Source of the DNA: JACCTU01 sp963737405
Lineage (GTDB): Bacteria; Actinomycetota; Thermoleophilia; Gaiellales; Gaiellaceae
Assembly: GCA_963737405.1 (NCBI GenBank)
Contig: CAVTSL010000006.1
Span: 372,001 to 436,000 of the forward strand
DNA: 64,000 nucleotides
Reading direction: 5' to 3'
Of the stretch, positions 34,287-43,684 are shown one piece after another (position 1 is the first letter of the stretch; each line of letters starts with the position of its first letter). The translations under genes were made by a program, and so were the position numbers. The notes under the pieces were generated by a model. The model had not been told where the DNA came from. It searched no databases and was given only the letters and a program-made list of their open reading frames with translations.

Positions 34287-35957
34287 TCACCTCCGGTGCT
34301 CTTCGAGGATGCGGTCGGAAAAGCGGTCGGCGAGGGCGGCGATCGTCAGCGACGGGTTCGGGCCGACGGGACCGGGCATGACCGAGCCGTCCGCGACGGA
34401 CAGGCCCGGAACGCCGAAGACTTGCCCGTACGGGTCGACGAAGCCGGTCTCCGGCGTCCGGCCCATCGGCGCGCCGCCGAGCGGGTGGACGGTGATCACG
34501 CGACGGAGATACCAGAGCGGCGAGTCCGTGAAGCGCGCGCCGAGCACGCGTGCGAGGTCTTCCATCGCCGCCTTGACCGAGTCGAAGTACGCGCGCGACG
34601 TCTTCGTCGTCCAGTCGACCTCCAGGTACTGGTCGCGCAGGCTCATGACGCCGTCCGGCGTGTCGCGCCCCATTCCGAGCAGCGGGAGCGTCCCGGACGA
34701 CTTGACGCACGCGCCGAGCAGCTCCGCGAGCTCGGCGCTGTAGTTGCTCTCCGGCTCGTGTCCGAGCTTGTTCCTGCCCCAGCGCCAGAGGAACCTCACC
34801 GCGCGGACGGGGCGGCTGTGCACGTCCGTCATCTCGAGGAGCCAGCTCGCGAAGTGCGGGTAGCCGCCGTCCTCGATGTAGAACCCGCGCCCGTTCTCGC
34901 CCGGATAGCGGATCCGGCTCGTGATCACCGGGCCGATGCTCGGCTCGAACGCGTGGCCGCTCCGCCGACCGCGATCCGTGCGCACGCTCTTCGTCAGGAA
35001 GGCGAGCTTGTCGCCGTTGCCGCAGAAGCGCGTGCCGAGGGCCGTTCGCGACATCGCGGGGAACGCATCGGCGTTTCGCAGCAGCAGGTACGGCGTGCCG
35101 AACGCGCCGGCGGAGAGCACGAGCCTCGCGCACGTCATCGTCTGCACCGGCAGCGCCGACGTGTCCGTCCGCTCGCCCTCGCGCTCCGGCTCGTGCGTGA
35201 CGTAGCGGACGACGAACCCACCGCCGTCGGCCGGCGCGAAGGTGCGCACCTCGGAGCGGGTCCTGATCTCGCCGCCCTGCCGAACGAACGCGCTCAGGTA
35301 GTTGTAGTCGAGCGTGTTCTTGCTGCCGTAGTTGCAGCCGATGTCGCACTCGCCGCAGAGACGGCACGTGAAGCGCGGCAGGCCGTGGAGGTTCTCGCCG
35401 TCGACGATCTGGTCGCCCGGCCGGGGCTGCTGCCCGGGATTGCCGAACGTGACCGCGAGGTCCGGGAGGTTCCAGTCGAGCCCGAGCTGCTCCGACGCGT
35501 ACCGCATCGCGCTCGTCTTCGGCGTCGACGCGTACGGCTCGACGTCGAAGGGGTAGCGCTGCGGTGCGAGCATCGGCTCGACGCGGTCGTAGTGCGGATC
35601 GAGGTCGGCGCGCGTCACGGGCCAGTCCTCGCCCTCCTCGTTCACGAACCACTCGGGGTCCTTGCGGATGAGCACGTTCGCGTAGATCAGCGAGCCGCCG
35701 CCGAGCCCGCTGGAGACGAGCGCCTCGAGCCCCTTGAACGTCCACAGGTCGAACATCCCGTGCTTGCCCTCGCTCGGGTCCCAGAAGTTCCGCGCCATGT
35801 CGTAGGGCGTGCGCGCGAACGATCCGGGCGGATACGGCTTGCCGCGCTCGAGCAGGCAGACCCGGAGGCCGCCCTCGGCGAGCCGGTACGCCGTCACCGA
35901 GCCCCCGAAGCCCGAGCCGACGACGACGGCGTCGAAGTGCTCTGCCGGAGAGCTCAC
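34287..35957 (-). CDS. GMC-family FAD oxidoreductase, cholesterol oxidase-like
   Basis: A 556-residue flavoprotein. The FAD-binding motif VVGSGFGGSVTAYRLAEGG is close to the N-terminus and the catalytic-region VHPLGGAPMG is near residue 490. It carries a Cys cluster CRLCGECDIGC near residue 197-207, as in ferredoxin-like GMC/cholesterol-oxidase relatives. There is no signal peptide. The GTG at 35957 overlaps the patatin stop. It oxidises an alcohol, possibly a lipid, sterol-like or terpenoid one, which fits the patatin and Old Yellow Enzymes next to it. Confidence 0.9.
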   Translation of the reverse strand: MSSPAEHFDAVVVGSGFGGSVTAYRLAEGGLRVCLLERGKPYPPGSFARTPYDMARNFWDPSEGKHGMFDLWTFKGLEALVSSGLGGGSLIYANVLIRKDPEWFVNEEGEDWPVTRADLDPHYDRVEPMLAPQRYPFDVEPYASTPKTSAMRYASEQLGLDWNLPDLAVTFGNPGQQPRPGDQIVDGENLHGLPRFTCRLCGECDIGCNYGSKNTLDYNYLSAFVRQGGEIRTRSEVRTFAPADGGGFVVRYVTHEPEREGERTDTSALPVQTMTCARLVLSAGAFGTPYLLLRNADAFPAMSRTALGTRFCGNGDKLAFLTKSVRTDRGRRSGHAFEPSIGPVITSRIRYPGENGRGFYIEDGGYPHFASWLLEMTDVHSRPVRAVRFLWRWGRNKLGHEPESNYSAELAELLGACVKSSGTLPLLGMGRDTPDGVMSLRDQYLEVDWTTKTSRAYFDSVKAAMEDLARVLGARFTDSPLWYLRRVITVHPLGGAPMGRTPETGFVDPYGQVFGVPGLSVADGSVMPGPVGPNPSLTIAALADRFSDRILEEHRR

Positions 35958-37141
35958 CAGCCGCGGGCGAAGAGCTTCGTCTTTTGACTCTCGGCGAGCG
36001 CCGAGCGGACCTTCTGCTCGTCGAGCCAATCCGGGTGCGGCGGGCGAGCCGCCGGCGGCGCGTCGCCGATCAGGTCGGACGCGTGGCGCGCGAGCGCGAC
36101 GTCGGCCATGAAGTAGCCGTGATTCTCGAGCACCGCGATCTCGGCGTCGGAGAACTCGTCGAGGTCGATCCGCACCTGCGAGATCACGTTCTGGATCAGG
36201 TCGTCCGGATACCCGGCGTCGGAGCCGTAGCTCGACGGGAAGCTTCCGATCCCCCAGTACGCGCCCTGGAGCTCGCCGAGCACGAAGTTGGCGATCAGCC
36301 AGCGCTTGCGGACGTCCGTCGCCTGCTCGAGCAACGTCACGACGTAGCGGAGGTTGCTCCACACGGCCGCGGCCATCTCGGGGTGCGGCGTGAACGACGG
36401 AGCCGCGTCCGAGACGAGCACGACGGCGTGGTCCCGCCAGAGGGGCTCGAGGCCGAGGTTGTCGTAGATCCCCCCGTCCGTCAGCTCGACCGACTCGCCG
36501 TCGAGCTCGACGCGCATGGTCGTGAACACGCCGGGGAGGCAGGAGGACGCGGCCGTCGCGCGGGCGAGCGGCCAGTCTGCGGCTGGCCACGTGCGGCCGT
36601 CGCGCCCCATCAGGCGCCGCCCCGCGTCGAAGACCCACTGCGTGCGGTTCGTGATGTCGGTCGCCACGAACACGAACCGGGGGTGCTCGGGAAGATCGCC
36701 GAGCGGCCCGGGGCCCGGACCGTCCGCGTACCTGCGCGCGAGCGCGTCCGAGTCCACGTTGTGGCGGAACCAGTTCTTCGGCAGCAGCCGCCCGAGCACG
36801 GCGCGCGTGCGGATGTTCGTCTGCGTGAAGCGCCTGAGCGGCTCGGCGAAGCCCTCGTCGAAGTTCGGCGCCGGCTTCCCGGGCTCGGGCCATGCGTTGC
36901 CGAGCTTGCGCCGGTACGTCGCCAGCTGCGCGGTCATGATGCTCCCGCCGGAGACGGACGTGACCGTGTCGACGCGCGAGAGCACCCCGACCTCGTTCAG
37001 CCGCCGCACGGCGCCGGCGTGGAAGAGCGACGCGCGGTAGCCGCCGCCCGAGAAGCAGACGCCGATCCCGGCTCGCTCCGCCTTCGGCAGCGGCAGGTGC
37101 ACACGGAACCCGTGCTCGCGGACGATGCCCGTCGCGCTCAT
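35954..37141 (-). CDS. patatin-like phospholipase
   Basis: A 395-residue protein with a complete patatin dyad. The oxyanion loop is CFSGGGYRASLFH (about 28-40), the nucleophile elbow is TSVSGGS (about 60-66) and the catalytic Asp lies in TDGGIYDNLG (about 225). The C-terminal region of about 120 residues is helical. There is no signal peptide. The ATG at 37141 overlaps the first Old Yellow Enzyme stop (ATGA). It should release fatty acids from membrane lipids, either to damage membranes in defence or to supply lipid for the redox enzymes. Confidence 0.92.
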   Translation of the reverse strand: MSATGIVREHGFRVHLPLPKAERAGIGVCFSGGGYRASLFHAGAVRRLNEVGVLSRVDTVTSVSGGSIMTAQLATYRRKLGNAWPEPGKPAPNFDEGFAEPLRRFTQTNIRTRAVLGRLLPKNWFRHNVDSDALARRYADGPGPGPLGDLPEHPRFVFVATDITNRTQWVFDAGRRLMGRDGRTWPAADWPLARATAASSCLPGVFTTMRVELDGESVELTDGGIYDNLGLEPLWRDHAVVLVSDAAPSFTPHPEMAAAVWSNLRYVVTLLEQATDVRKRWLIANFVLGELQGAYWGIGSFPSSYGSDAGYPDDLIQNVISQVRIDLDEFSDAEIAVLENHGYFMADVALARHASDLIGDAPPAARPPHPDWLDEQKVRSALAESQKTKLFARGW

Positions 37142-38469
37142 GCGGCCACCCGCGCAGGGTCCTTCGCGAAGACCGACATGATCTCCGCGACCATCTCCTC
37201 GCGCGAGCCGTACCGGCGCTCGTCGTAGCACCCGAGCGGGCTCTCGAGCACCGCGTACAGGCACTTGTTGCAGTACGTGCACGGCCGCGGCGCCTCGTCG
37301 CGTCCCTCGGCGAACATGCGGACGAGGTCGTTGTTGGCGATCAGCCCGCGCCCGATCGCGACCGCGTCGCAGCTCCCGCGCTCGATCGCGTCGCGGATCA
37401 GCGATGCGCGCTGGAAGCCGCCGGTGACGACGACGGGGATCGACACGGCCTCCTTTACTCGGCGCGCGTCGTCGAGGCTCGCCGCCTCCAGCTGCTCGGT
37501 CGTCCGGCTCGCGCGCCATTCGAAGACCTTGTAGACCGGCCACGTGCGGAAGAGGACGTAGTTGCGGAACGTCTTCGAGCCGCTCGACAGCATCGTGTCG
37601 TAGGTCGCGACGACGTCCTTCGCCGAGAACGTGCCCGCGGGGTTGTCCGGATGCGGGAACGTGTTGCCGCGCGAGACGTGGATCGCGTCCGCCCCCGCCG
37701 CCTCGAGCCACTTCGCGACCTGAACGGAGTCCTCGATCGTGTTGCCCTTCTTCGCCCACGGCATCAGCGCGTTCCCCAGCTCGGTCGCGCTGATCTTGAC
37801 CTGGAGGTGGAAGTCGTCGCCGACCTCGCGCCGGATCGCCTCGACGGTCTCGACCAGCAGGCGCGCGCGGTTCTCGAGCGACCCGCCGTACTCGTCGTCG
37901 CGCTCGTTGATCGCCGACGAGAGGAACTGCGTGAAGACGTACCCGTTCGCTCCGTGGATCTCGACGCCGTCCAGCCCGGCTTCGCGCGCGCGCCTGGCGC
38001 CCTGCGCGAACGCTTCCTGCAGCTCGCGGATCTCGGCTTTCGTCGCCTTCCGGCACCGGAAGCCGTGCAGCGCGTCGGAGCGGTCCGTCGACGAGAGCCC
38101 CGGCTCGAGGTCGTGCTCGAAGCCGGGGATGTCGCGCTGCCGTCCGGCGTGCGCGAGCTGCACGATGAAGCGGCAGTCGTGCTCGTGGACCCGCTCGCCG
38201 AGCGCGCGCCAGAACGGGATCTGGTCGTCGCGCTCGATCGTCGCGTAGTTCGGGACGATCCGGCCGCGCGGGTGCACACCCGTCCACGAGGAGACGATCG
38301 CGCCGACTCCGCCCCGCGCGAACTTCAGCTCCCAGTTGATCCGCGTCTCGGTCCCGGTCCCGTCGTAGAGGTCGAACCGCCCGGAGACGTTCGAGCGGAA
38401 GATCCGGTTCTTGACCGTGAGGTTCCGGAACCGGAGCGGCTCGAAGATCGGGTCGCCGGCCTCGCTCAC
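37138..38469 (-). CDS. Old Yellow Enzyme-type NADH:flavin oxidoreductase (copy 1)
   Basis: A 443-residue FMN TIM barrel of the 2,4-dienoyl-CoA reductase-like family, without the C-terminal NAD domain. Landmarks are PLRFRNLTVKNRIFRS, VQLAHAGRQRDI, GVEIHGANGYVFTQFLSS and DEYGGSLENRARL. The iron-sulphur motif CTYCNKCL with a further Cys ten residues on (GCYDE) is kept. The GTG at 38469 overlaps the stop of copy 2. The family reduces activated C=C bonds of enones and nitro or dienoyl compounds. Confidence 0.93.
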   Translation of the reverse strand: MSEAGDPIFEPLRFRNLTVKNRIFRSNVSGRFDLYDGTGTETRINWELKFARGGVGAIVSSWTGVHPRGRIVPNYATIERDDQIPFWRALGERVHEHDCRFIVQLAHAGRQRDIPGFEHDLEPGLSSTDRSDALHGFRCRKATKAEIRELQEAFAQGARRAREAGLDGVEIHGANGYVFTQFLSSAINERDDEYGGSLENRARLLVETVEAIRREVGDDFHLQVKISATELGNALMPWAKKGNTIEDSVQVAKWLEAAGADAIHVSRGNTFPHPDNPAGTFSAKDVVATYDTMLSSGSKTFRNYVLFRTWPVYKVFEWRASRTTEQLEAASLDDARRVKEAVSIPVVVTGGFQRASLIRDAIERGSCDAVAIGRGLIANNDLVRMFAEGRDEAPRPCTYCNKCLYAVLESPLGCYDERRYGSREEMVAEIMSVFAKDPARVAA

Positions 38470-39815
38470 CGCGTCGCCGTTCTCGCGGGTGCGCCGTGCT
38501 CCTTGTAGGCCGGCAGGTCGTACACGGTCATGATCTCCTCGATCATCTGCTCGCGCGACTCGAAGCGGCTCTCGTCGTAGCACCCGAGCGGGTTCTCGAC
38601 GAAGTTGACGAGGCACTTGTTGCAGTACGTGCACGGCCGCGGCGCGCGGTCGAGGCCCTCGGCGAACAGCTTCGGCAGGTCCGGGTTGGCGAGCACCGTC
38701 CGCGCCATCGTGACGCCGTCCACGTCGCCGGACTCGATCGCCCCCCGGATCACCGACGCCGTCTGGAAACCGCCGGCGCAGAGCACCGGCACGTCGACGG
38801 CGCGCTTGACGGCGGCGGCGTCCGGCAGCGTCTGGCCCTCGTACTTCCCGTGGAGCGGCCGCTCCCACCACTTCTGCATCGTCCACTTGAGCGGCGGCAC
38901 GCGGAACGCGACGAGGTTGCGGAACGCGTGGCGCCCGCTCGAGACCATGCTGTCGTACGTCCTCGCGAGGTCCGCGAGCGGCATCTTGCCCGGCGGGTTC
39001 CGCGGGTGCGGGAACGCGCCTCCGGTCGAGACGTGGAAGCCGTCGACGCCCGCCTCCTCGAGCCACTTGCAGACCTGCACGGACTCCTCGAGCGTGTTCC
39101 CGTCGCCCATCCACGGATAGATGTCGCGCAGATGCTCGCGCGGGCTGATCTTGAACTGCACGTGGTAGTCGTCGCCCACCTCGCGCCTGATCGCGCGAAC
39201 GACCTCGAGCGCGAACCGCGCCCGGTTCTCGAGCGACCCGCCGTACTCGTCGTCCCGGTCGTTGATCGCCGACGAGAGGAACTGCGTGATCAGGTAGCCG
39301 TTGCAGCCGTGGACCTCCACCCCGTCGGCGCCGGCCTCACGCGCGCGGCGCGCGCCCTGCGCGAACGCGTCGACGATCTCGTCGATCTGCGCCTGCGTCA
39401 TCCGCTCGCACTCGAACCCGTGCAGCGGCTCTCGCTTGTCGGTCGACGAGAGCCCCTTCGCGTACTGGATGCCCGGAACGTCGCGCTGACGCCCCGAGAA
39501 CGCGAGCTGGATGATGTAGCGGCAGTCGTGCTCGTGGACGCGGCTGACGAGCTCCCGGTAGAACGGGATGAGCTCGTCGCGGTCGATGTGCGAGTAGTTC
39601 GGCACGATCAGCCCGCGCGGGTGCACCGGCGTGTTCGAGGAGATGATGGCGCCGATCCCGCCCTTCGCGAACTTGACGTCCCAGTTGATCCGGATCTCGG
39701 TCCCGGAGCCGTCGTAGTTGTCGAACCGCCCCGAGAGGCTCGAGCGGAAGAGGCGGTTCTTGACCGTCAGGTTCCGGAACTCGAGCGGCTCGAAGATGAC
39801 GTCGTTGTCGATCAC
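38466..39815 (-). CDS. Old Yellow Enzyme-type NADH:flavin oxidoreductase (copy 2)
   Basis: A 449-residue paralogue of the neighbouring genes, with the same barrel motifs (PLEFRNLTVKNRLFRS, GVEVHGCNGYLITQFLSS, DEYGGSLENRARF) and the cluster CTYCNKCL. The insertion before the last third (PPLKWTMQKWWERPLHGKYE) differs from copy 1 and is Trp-rich, so substrate specificity probably differs. The GTG at 39815 overlaps the stop of copy 3 (GTGA). Three such genes in a row suggest sequential or alternative reductions. Confidence 0.93.
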   Translation of the reverse strand: MIDNDVIFEPLEFRNLTVKNRLFRSSLSGRFDNYDGSGTEIRINWDVKFAKGGIGAIISSNTPVHPRGLIVPNYSHIDRDELIPFYRELVSRVHEHDCRYIIQLAFSGRQRDVPGIQYAKGLSSTDKREPLHGFECERMTQAQIDEIVDAFAQGARRAREAGADGVEVHGCNGYLITQFLSSAINDRDDEYGGSLENRARFALEVVRAIRREVGDDYHVQFKISPREHLRDIYPWMGDGNTLEESVQVCKWLEEAGVDGFHVSTGGAFPHPRNPPGKMPLADLARTYDSMVSSGRHAFRNLVAFRVPPLKWTMQKWWERPLHGKYEGQTLPDAAAVKRAVDVPVLCAGGFQTASVIRGAIESGDVDGVTMARTVLANPDLPKLFAEGLDRAPRPCTYCNKCLVNFVENPLGCYDESRFESREQMIEEIMTVYDLPAYKEHGAPARTATR

Positions 39816-41230
39816 GCAACCTCCACCGGGGTGTCGTGGGCCAGGAACGACGGCTCGCCGTAGACGGAGAAGATCTGCTCGAGCATCTCCTCGCGTGAGT
39901 CGAACCGTGCCTCCTCGTAGCAGCCGAGCGGGTTCTCGACGAAGTTGAACAGGCACTTGTTGCAGTAGGTGCAGGGACGCGGCGCCGTGTCGCGGCCGGC
40001 CTCGAAGTGGCGGACGAGGTCCGGGTTCGCGACGAGCGGCCGCGCGATCGTGACGCCGTCGCACGCGCCGCTCGAGATCGCCTCCGCGATCACCGACGCC
40101 GTCTGGAACCCGCCGGTGCAGAGCACCGGGATGCTCACTGCCTGCTTCACCGCGCGCGAGTCCGCGAGGTTGATCCCCTCGTAGCCGCCGAACGCGCGCG
40201 TGGGACGCTGCCACCACCACCGGAAGCCGGCGGAGAACGGCCAGGTGCTGAAGATCAGGAAGTTCCGGAGCACGTGCCGGCCGTCGGAGATGAGCGCGTC
40301 GTAGGTCTTGACCATCTCGCGCGCCGGGAAGCGGCCGGCGGGGTTGCGCGGGTGCGGGAAACCGCCGCCGGTCGAGATGTGGAGCATGTCGACCCCCGCT
40401 TCCTCGAGCCAGCGGCAGACCTGGAGCGACTCCTCGAGGGTGTTGCCGGGCCGCAGCCACGGGAGCAGCTCCCGCATGTGCTCTCGCGGCGAGATCTTGA
40501 AGCCGAGGAAGAAGTCGTCGCCGACCTCGGCACGGATCGCGCGCACGACCTCGAGCGAGAAGCGCGCGCGGTTCTCGAGCGAGCCGCCGTAGTCGTCGTC
40601 CCGATCGTTGATCGCGGACGAGAGGAACTGCGTGAAGAGCATCCCGTTCGCGCCGGCGAGCTCGACCCCGTCGAGGCCCGCCTCGCGCGCGCGGCGTGCG
40701 GCGTCGGCAAACGACTGCACGACCGACTGGATCTCCGGCACGGTCATCTTGGTCGCAGGGAAGCCGTTGATCGGCTCCGCACGGTTGCTCGAGCTCCAGG
40801 CGGGCCAGCGCTGCACGCCGGTCATCATCCGCTCGCGCCCGGCGAAGACCAGCTGGACGACGTACTTGCAGTCGAGCTCGTGGACGCGCCGGCCGAGCTC
40901 GCGCCAGAAGGGAATCGTCTCGTCGGAGTCGATGTACGCGTAGCCTGGGATGATGTGGCCGCGCGCGTCGATCGGCGCGTTCGAGGAGATGATCGTGCCC
41001 ACTCCCCCACGCGCGAACTTCAGGTCCCAGTTGATGCGGACCTCGGTCCCCGAGCCGTCGTAGTTGTCGAAGCGGCCGGCGACGCTCGAGCGGAAGATGC
41101 GGTTCTTGACCTCGAGGTTGCGGAAGCGGAGCGGCTCGAAGACGGCGGAGGTGCGGGCAGGGTCCAGCGGCGGGTGCTCCCCGGGTGTCGCCGCAGCAAC
41201 GGATTGGACGTGCGCGTTGCTCAACGTCAC
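39812..41230 (-). CDS. Old Yellow Enzyme-type NADH:flavin oxidoreductase (copy 3), first gene of the 12-gene operon
   Basis: A 472-residue protein with the same layout plus a 25-residue N-terminal tail before PLRFRNLEVKNRIFRS. It has GVELAGANGMLFTQFLSS, where copies 1 and 2 have His before Gly; this copy has Ala, so a conserved flavin-region His is lost. The cluster CTYCNKCL is kept. The start is GTG 41230. It is the first gene of an operon that runs to 27941, and it is divergent from the Vps62-like membrane gene. Confidence 0.92.
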   Translation of the reverse strand: MTLSNAHVQSVAAATPGEHPPLDPARTSAVFEPLRFRNLEVKNRIFRSSVAGRFDNYDGSGTEVRINWDLKFARGGVGTIISSNAPIDARGHIIPGYAYIDSDETIPFWRELGRRVHELDCKYVVQLVFAGRERMMTGVQRWPAWSSSNRAEPINGFPATKMTVPEIQSVVQSFADAARRAREAGLDGVELAGANGMLFTQFLSSAINDRDDDYGGSLENRARFSLEVVRAIRAEVGDDFFLGFKISPREHMRELLPWLRPGNTLEESLQVCRWLEEAGVDMLHISTGGGFPHPRNPAGRFPAREMVKTYDALISDGRHVLRNFLIFSTWPFSAGFRWWWQRPTRAFGGYEGINLADSRAVKQAVSIPVLCTGGFQTASVIAEAISSGACDGVTIARPLVANPDLVRHFEAGRDTAPRPCTYCNKCLFNFVENPLGCYEEARFDSREEMLEQIFSVYGEPSFLAHDTPVEVA

Positions 41231-41273
41231 CCCCGGCTCGTTGCCGCCCGAGCTTCGTCGGCGGCCTCGGGTT

Positions 41274-41318
41274 TGTCAAGACGGGAGCCTTGACGTCCCC
41301 CGGACGACGCCACATCAT
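41274..41318. promoter_or_regulatory. candidate divergent promoters of the 12-gene operon and the Vps62 gene
   Basis: The spacer 41231-41416 holds TTGACA on the minus strand (rc of 41274-41279) with only a weak -10 (GAAGCT) 17 bases on. On the plus strand it holds TTGACG (41290-41295), a 17-base spacer and CATCAT (41313-41318). The two -35 boxes are back to back. No operator palindrome is evident. Confidence 0.35.
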
Positions 41319-41416
41319 CCGCCGGGCGACAACGGAGGCTCGATGCGGAGCATCACGTCGCTGCGGCAAAGCGCTTCACACAACCTGGGGTCGGATCTCG
41401 GAGCGCCGCCTCGACC

Positions 41417-42952
41417 ATGAGGCGGCGCCTTCACGAGCTGCGTTCGCGGATCGTCGGGTGGGCCAAGTCGATCAGCCGGCGTCGCTGGGCCGGCTATCTC
41501 GGAGCGCCGCTCCTGATCGTCTTCGGGCTCCTCGTCCTGATCCTGCTCAACGTCGCCAACCGCTCGCTCTGGGGGCAGGTGCTGTACGCGGTGGTGATCA
41601 CGACCGCCGTCGTCTGGCTGCTCGGCCGCGCGCTCTGCCACCTGCTCGGGATCCCGCTCATCTCGGTCCAGCGCTCGCTGCTCTGGGCGGTGGTGGCGGT
41701 CGTGGCGTTCCCGGTCGCACTCGCCCACGGCACACTCGCGCTGCTGCTGCTGTTCGGGCTGCCGCTCTTGTGGCTCGTGATCCACGTCGTCCGAGCGCAC
41801 TTCCTCGGCTATCGCGGCGAGCCTCCGCCCTGGATCGGGCTGATCGCCGGGCTCCTCGCGCTCTCGCTGTTCGTCGTCCTCACGCCTCGCGTCGCGCACT
41901 CCGAGTCTCCGCCGCGCGCAGCTCCCATCGTGACCGAGGAGGACCAGGCGCAGGCCGAGCTGGCGCGGCGCGTGCGCCCCGTCCTGCTCTTCAACTCGAG
42001 CGAGCCGCGGTTCCCCCTCAACATCGGGACCGCGATCTCGGAACAGCTCATCCAGGCCTGTCGCACCGCCCTGGGGGGCGAACCGTGCAAGGTGCTCGAG
42101 CGGGAGTCGGACGTCGACCTCGGCGCGGACTACCTCCACGTCGAAGACGTGGTCGGGCCGCGCGGAGGAGGGCCGACGAGCGCCATCTACTACCGGGTGG
42201 TCCCCGCCAGGAACCGGGTTTACGTCGACTACTGGTGGTACTTCACCAGGAACCCGAATCCTGTCGCGTCCGGGGTGTTCTGCGCGCCCGGCTTCCAGCT
42301 CCCGGGGCTGACCTGCCACGAGCACCCGAGCGACTGGGAAGGCGTCACCGTGGTGCTCGGGCCGTGCGAGACGTTCGGGCCACCGTGTACGACCTACGGC
42401 GACCGCCGCTGGGCGCCGGTTGCGGTTCGGTACGCGCAGCACGAGTTCGTGGTCTCCTACGCGTGGCAGCCCACGCTCGTCCGACTGTGGCGCGGATGGG
42501 GCCGTCCCGCGCTTCAACCGCTCGTGTTCGTCGCGAACAACAGCCACGCGTCGTACCCGACCGCGTGCCGACGGCTCTGCAAGCAGATCCGGACGCTCTT
42601 CGGCGCGGGGGTCTCCGAGGCTGCGCACGACGGCCGCATCCGCTGGTCGCGGAACGACGACTGCGCGGCCTGCGTCCGCCGGCTGCCGCTGACCCGCGAC
42701 GGGGAGCCGGCGCTCTGGAACGCGTTCGGCGGGCGCTGGGGCACACAGAAGTGCATCCTCGCCGGCTCCTACTGCGACGCCTCGCGCGCGCCCGGCGCGC
42801 CCTCGAAGCAGGGCCGTTACGAGGACCCGTCGGAGCCCGGCCCGTGGCTCTGCCTGACGAGACCCGACGACCCGGATGCGCGCGGACTGCGGCGCTGTGA
42901 GGCGCACGCCGACCCTGACCTCTGGATCCCCGGCTTCCGGCGCGAAGGTTGA
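41417..42952 (+). CDS. multi-helix membrane protein with Vps62-like domain
   Basis: A 511-residue protein. The N-terminal 165 residues contain about five membrane helices (PLLIVFGLLVLILLNVA, GTLALLLLFGLPLLWLVIHV, GLIAGLLALSLFVVL). The remainder is a Vps62-related domain with NRVYVDYWWYFTRNPNP, CHEHPSDWEGVTVVLG and VFVANNSHASYP, matching the Tyr/Trp, DWE and SHASYP patterns of that family. Several Cys in the exported part could form disulphides. Function of the family is unknown. It overlaps the DUF5995 gene by TTGA. Confidence 0.78.
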   Translation: MRRRLHELRSRIVGWAKSISRRRWAGYLGAPLLIVFGLLVLILLNVANRSLWGQVLYAVVITTAVVWLLGRALCHLLGIPLISVQRSLLWAVVAVVAFPVALAHGTLALLLLFGLPLLWLVIHVVRAHFLGYRGEPPPWIGLIAGLLALSLFVVLTPRVAHSESPPRAAPIVTEEDQAQAELARRVRPVLLFNSSEPRFPLNIGTAISEQLIQACRTALGGEPCKVLERESDVDLGADYLHVEDVVGPRGGGPTSAIYYRVVPARNRVYVDYWWYFTRNPNPVASGVFCAPGFQLPGLTCHEHPSDWEGVTVVLGPCETFGPPCTTYGDRRWAPVAVRYAQHEFVVSYAWQPTLVRLWRGWGRPALQPLVFVANNSHASYPTACRRLCKQIRTLFGAGVSEAAHDGRIRWSRNDDCAACVRRLPLTRDGEPALWNAFGGRWGTQKCILAGSYCDASRAPGAPSKQGRYEDPSEPGPWLCLTRPDDPDARGLRRCEAHADPDLWIPGFRREG

Positions 42953-43644
42953 CGGCCGCTCCGCGTCCGCGCCGGATCGAGGACGTCATCCGCCGCATGA
43001 AGGCGATCGTCCGCGAGCTCCACCCCACGGACGGCATCTCCGCGTTCACGCGCCTGTACCTCGCCGTGACGGAGGCGGTCGCGGGTGCGGCCGGGGAGCG
43101 CGAGTTCGAGAACGAGCGCTTCCTGCACGCGCTCGACGTCGCCTTTGCGAACCTCTACTTCGACGCGCTCGACGCGCTCCGGAGCGGGAACGGCGCCGCG
43201 GTGCGCGCGTGGGCGCCGCTCGTCGAGGCGCGCGGCCGCCGCGGCGTCCTTCCGCTGCAGTTCGCGCTCGCCGGGATGAACGCCCACATCAACCGCGACC
43301 TCCCCGTCGCGCTCGTCCAGACCTGGCACGAGCTCGGGCTCGAGCCGCGCCGCAGATCGCCCGAGCGCCGCGACTTCCGCCGGGTGAACGCGCTGCTCGA
43401 GCAGACGGAGGCGCGCGTGAAGCCCGCGCTCGTCACCGGACCCGTCGCCGCGGTCGACACGTCGCTCGGCCGGCTCGACGACGTGCTCGCGATGTGGAAG
43501 GTGGAGAAGGCGCGCGAGGCCGCGTGGGTGAACGGCGAGACGCTCTGGTCGCTGCGCGACGCGCCTGCGCTCCAGCGCTCGTTCCTCCGCACGCTCGACC
43601 GGACGATCGGCCTCGTCGGCCGCGGGCTCCTCCGGCCGTTGTAG
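42949..43644 (+). CDS. DUF5995 family protein
   Basis: A 231-residue helical protein. It carries the DUF5995 hallmarks: an N-terminal IEDVIRRMKAIVREL helix, TDGISAFTRLYLAVTEAV, RFLHALDVAFANLYFDAL, and above all LQFALAGMNAHINRDLPVAL. No signal peptide or catalytic motif is known; conserved His and Asp residues hint at an enzyme. The TTG start at 42949 overlaps the Vps62 stop, so the two are cotranslated. A bidirectional hairpin follows at 43660-43678. Confidence 0.85.
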   Translation: MTAAPRPRRIEDVIRRMKAIVRELHPTDGISAFTRLYLAVTEAVAGAAGEREFENERFLHALDVAFANLYFDALDALRSGNGAAVRAWAPLVEARGRRGVLPLQFALAGMNAHINRDLPVALVQTWHELGLEPRRRSPERRDFRRVNALLEQTEARVKPALVTGPVAAVDTSLGRLDDVLAMWKVEKAREAAWVNGETLWSLRDAPALQRSFLRTLDRTIGLVGRGLLRPL

Positions 43645-43659
43645 TGGTCACGACTCCGG

Positions 43660-43678
43660 GCGCCGAGAGACTCGGCGC
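43660..43678. terminator. bidirectional hairpin between convergent genes
   Basis: GCGCCGAG, loop AGA, CTCGGCGC: a perfect 8-base stem lying between the stops of the DUF5995 gene (43644) and the convergent tail-tube-like gene (43685). No T-tract. Confidence 0.6.
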
Positions 43679-43684
43679 TGCCGG

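Noticed and set aside
37138..41230. Three OYE genes as an assembly duplication
   Set aside because: The three proteins differ throughout, including distinct insertions and a changed flavin-site residue, so they are old paralogues.
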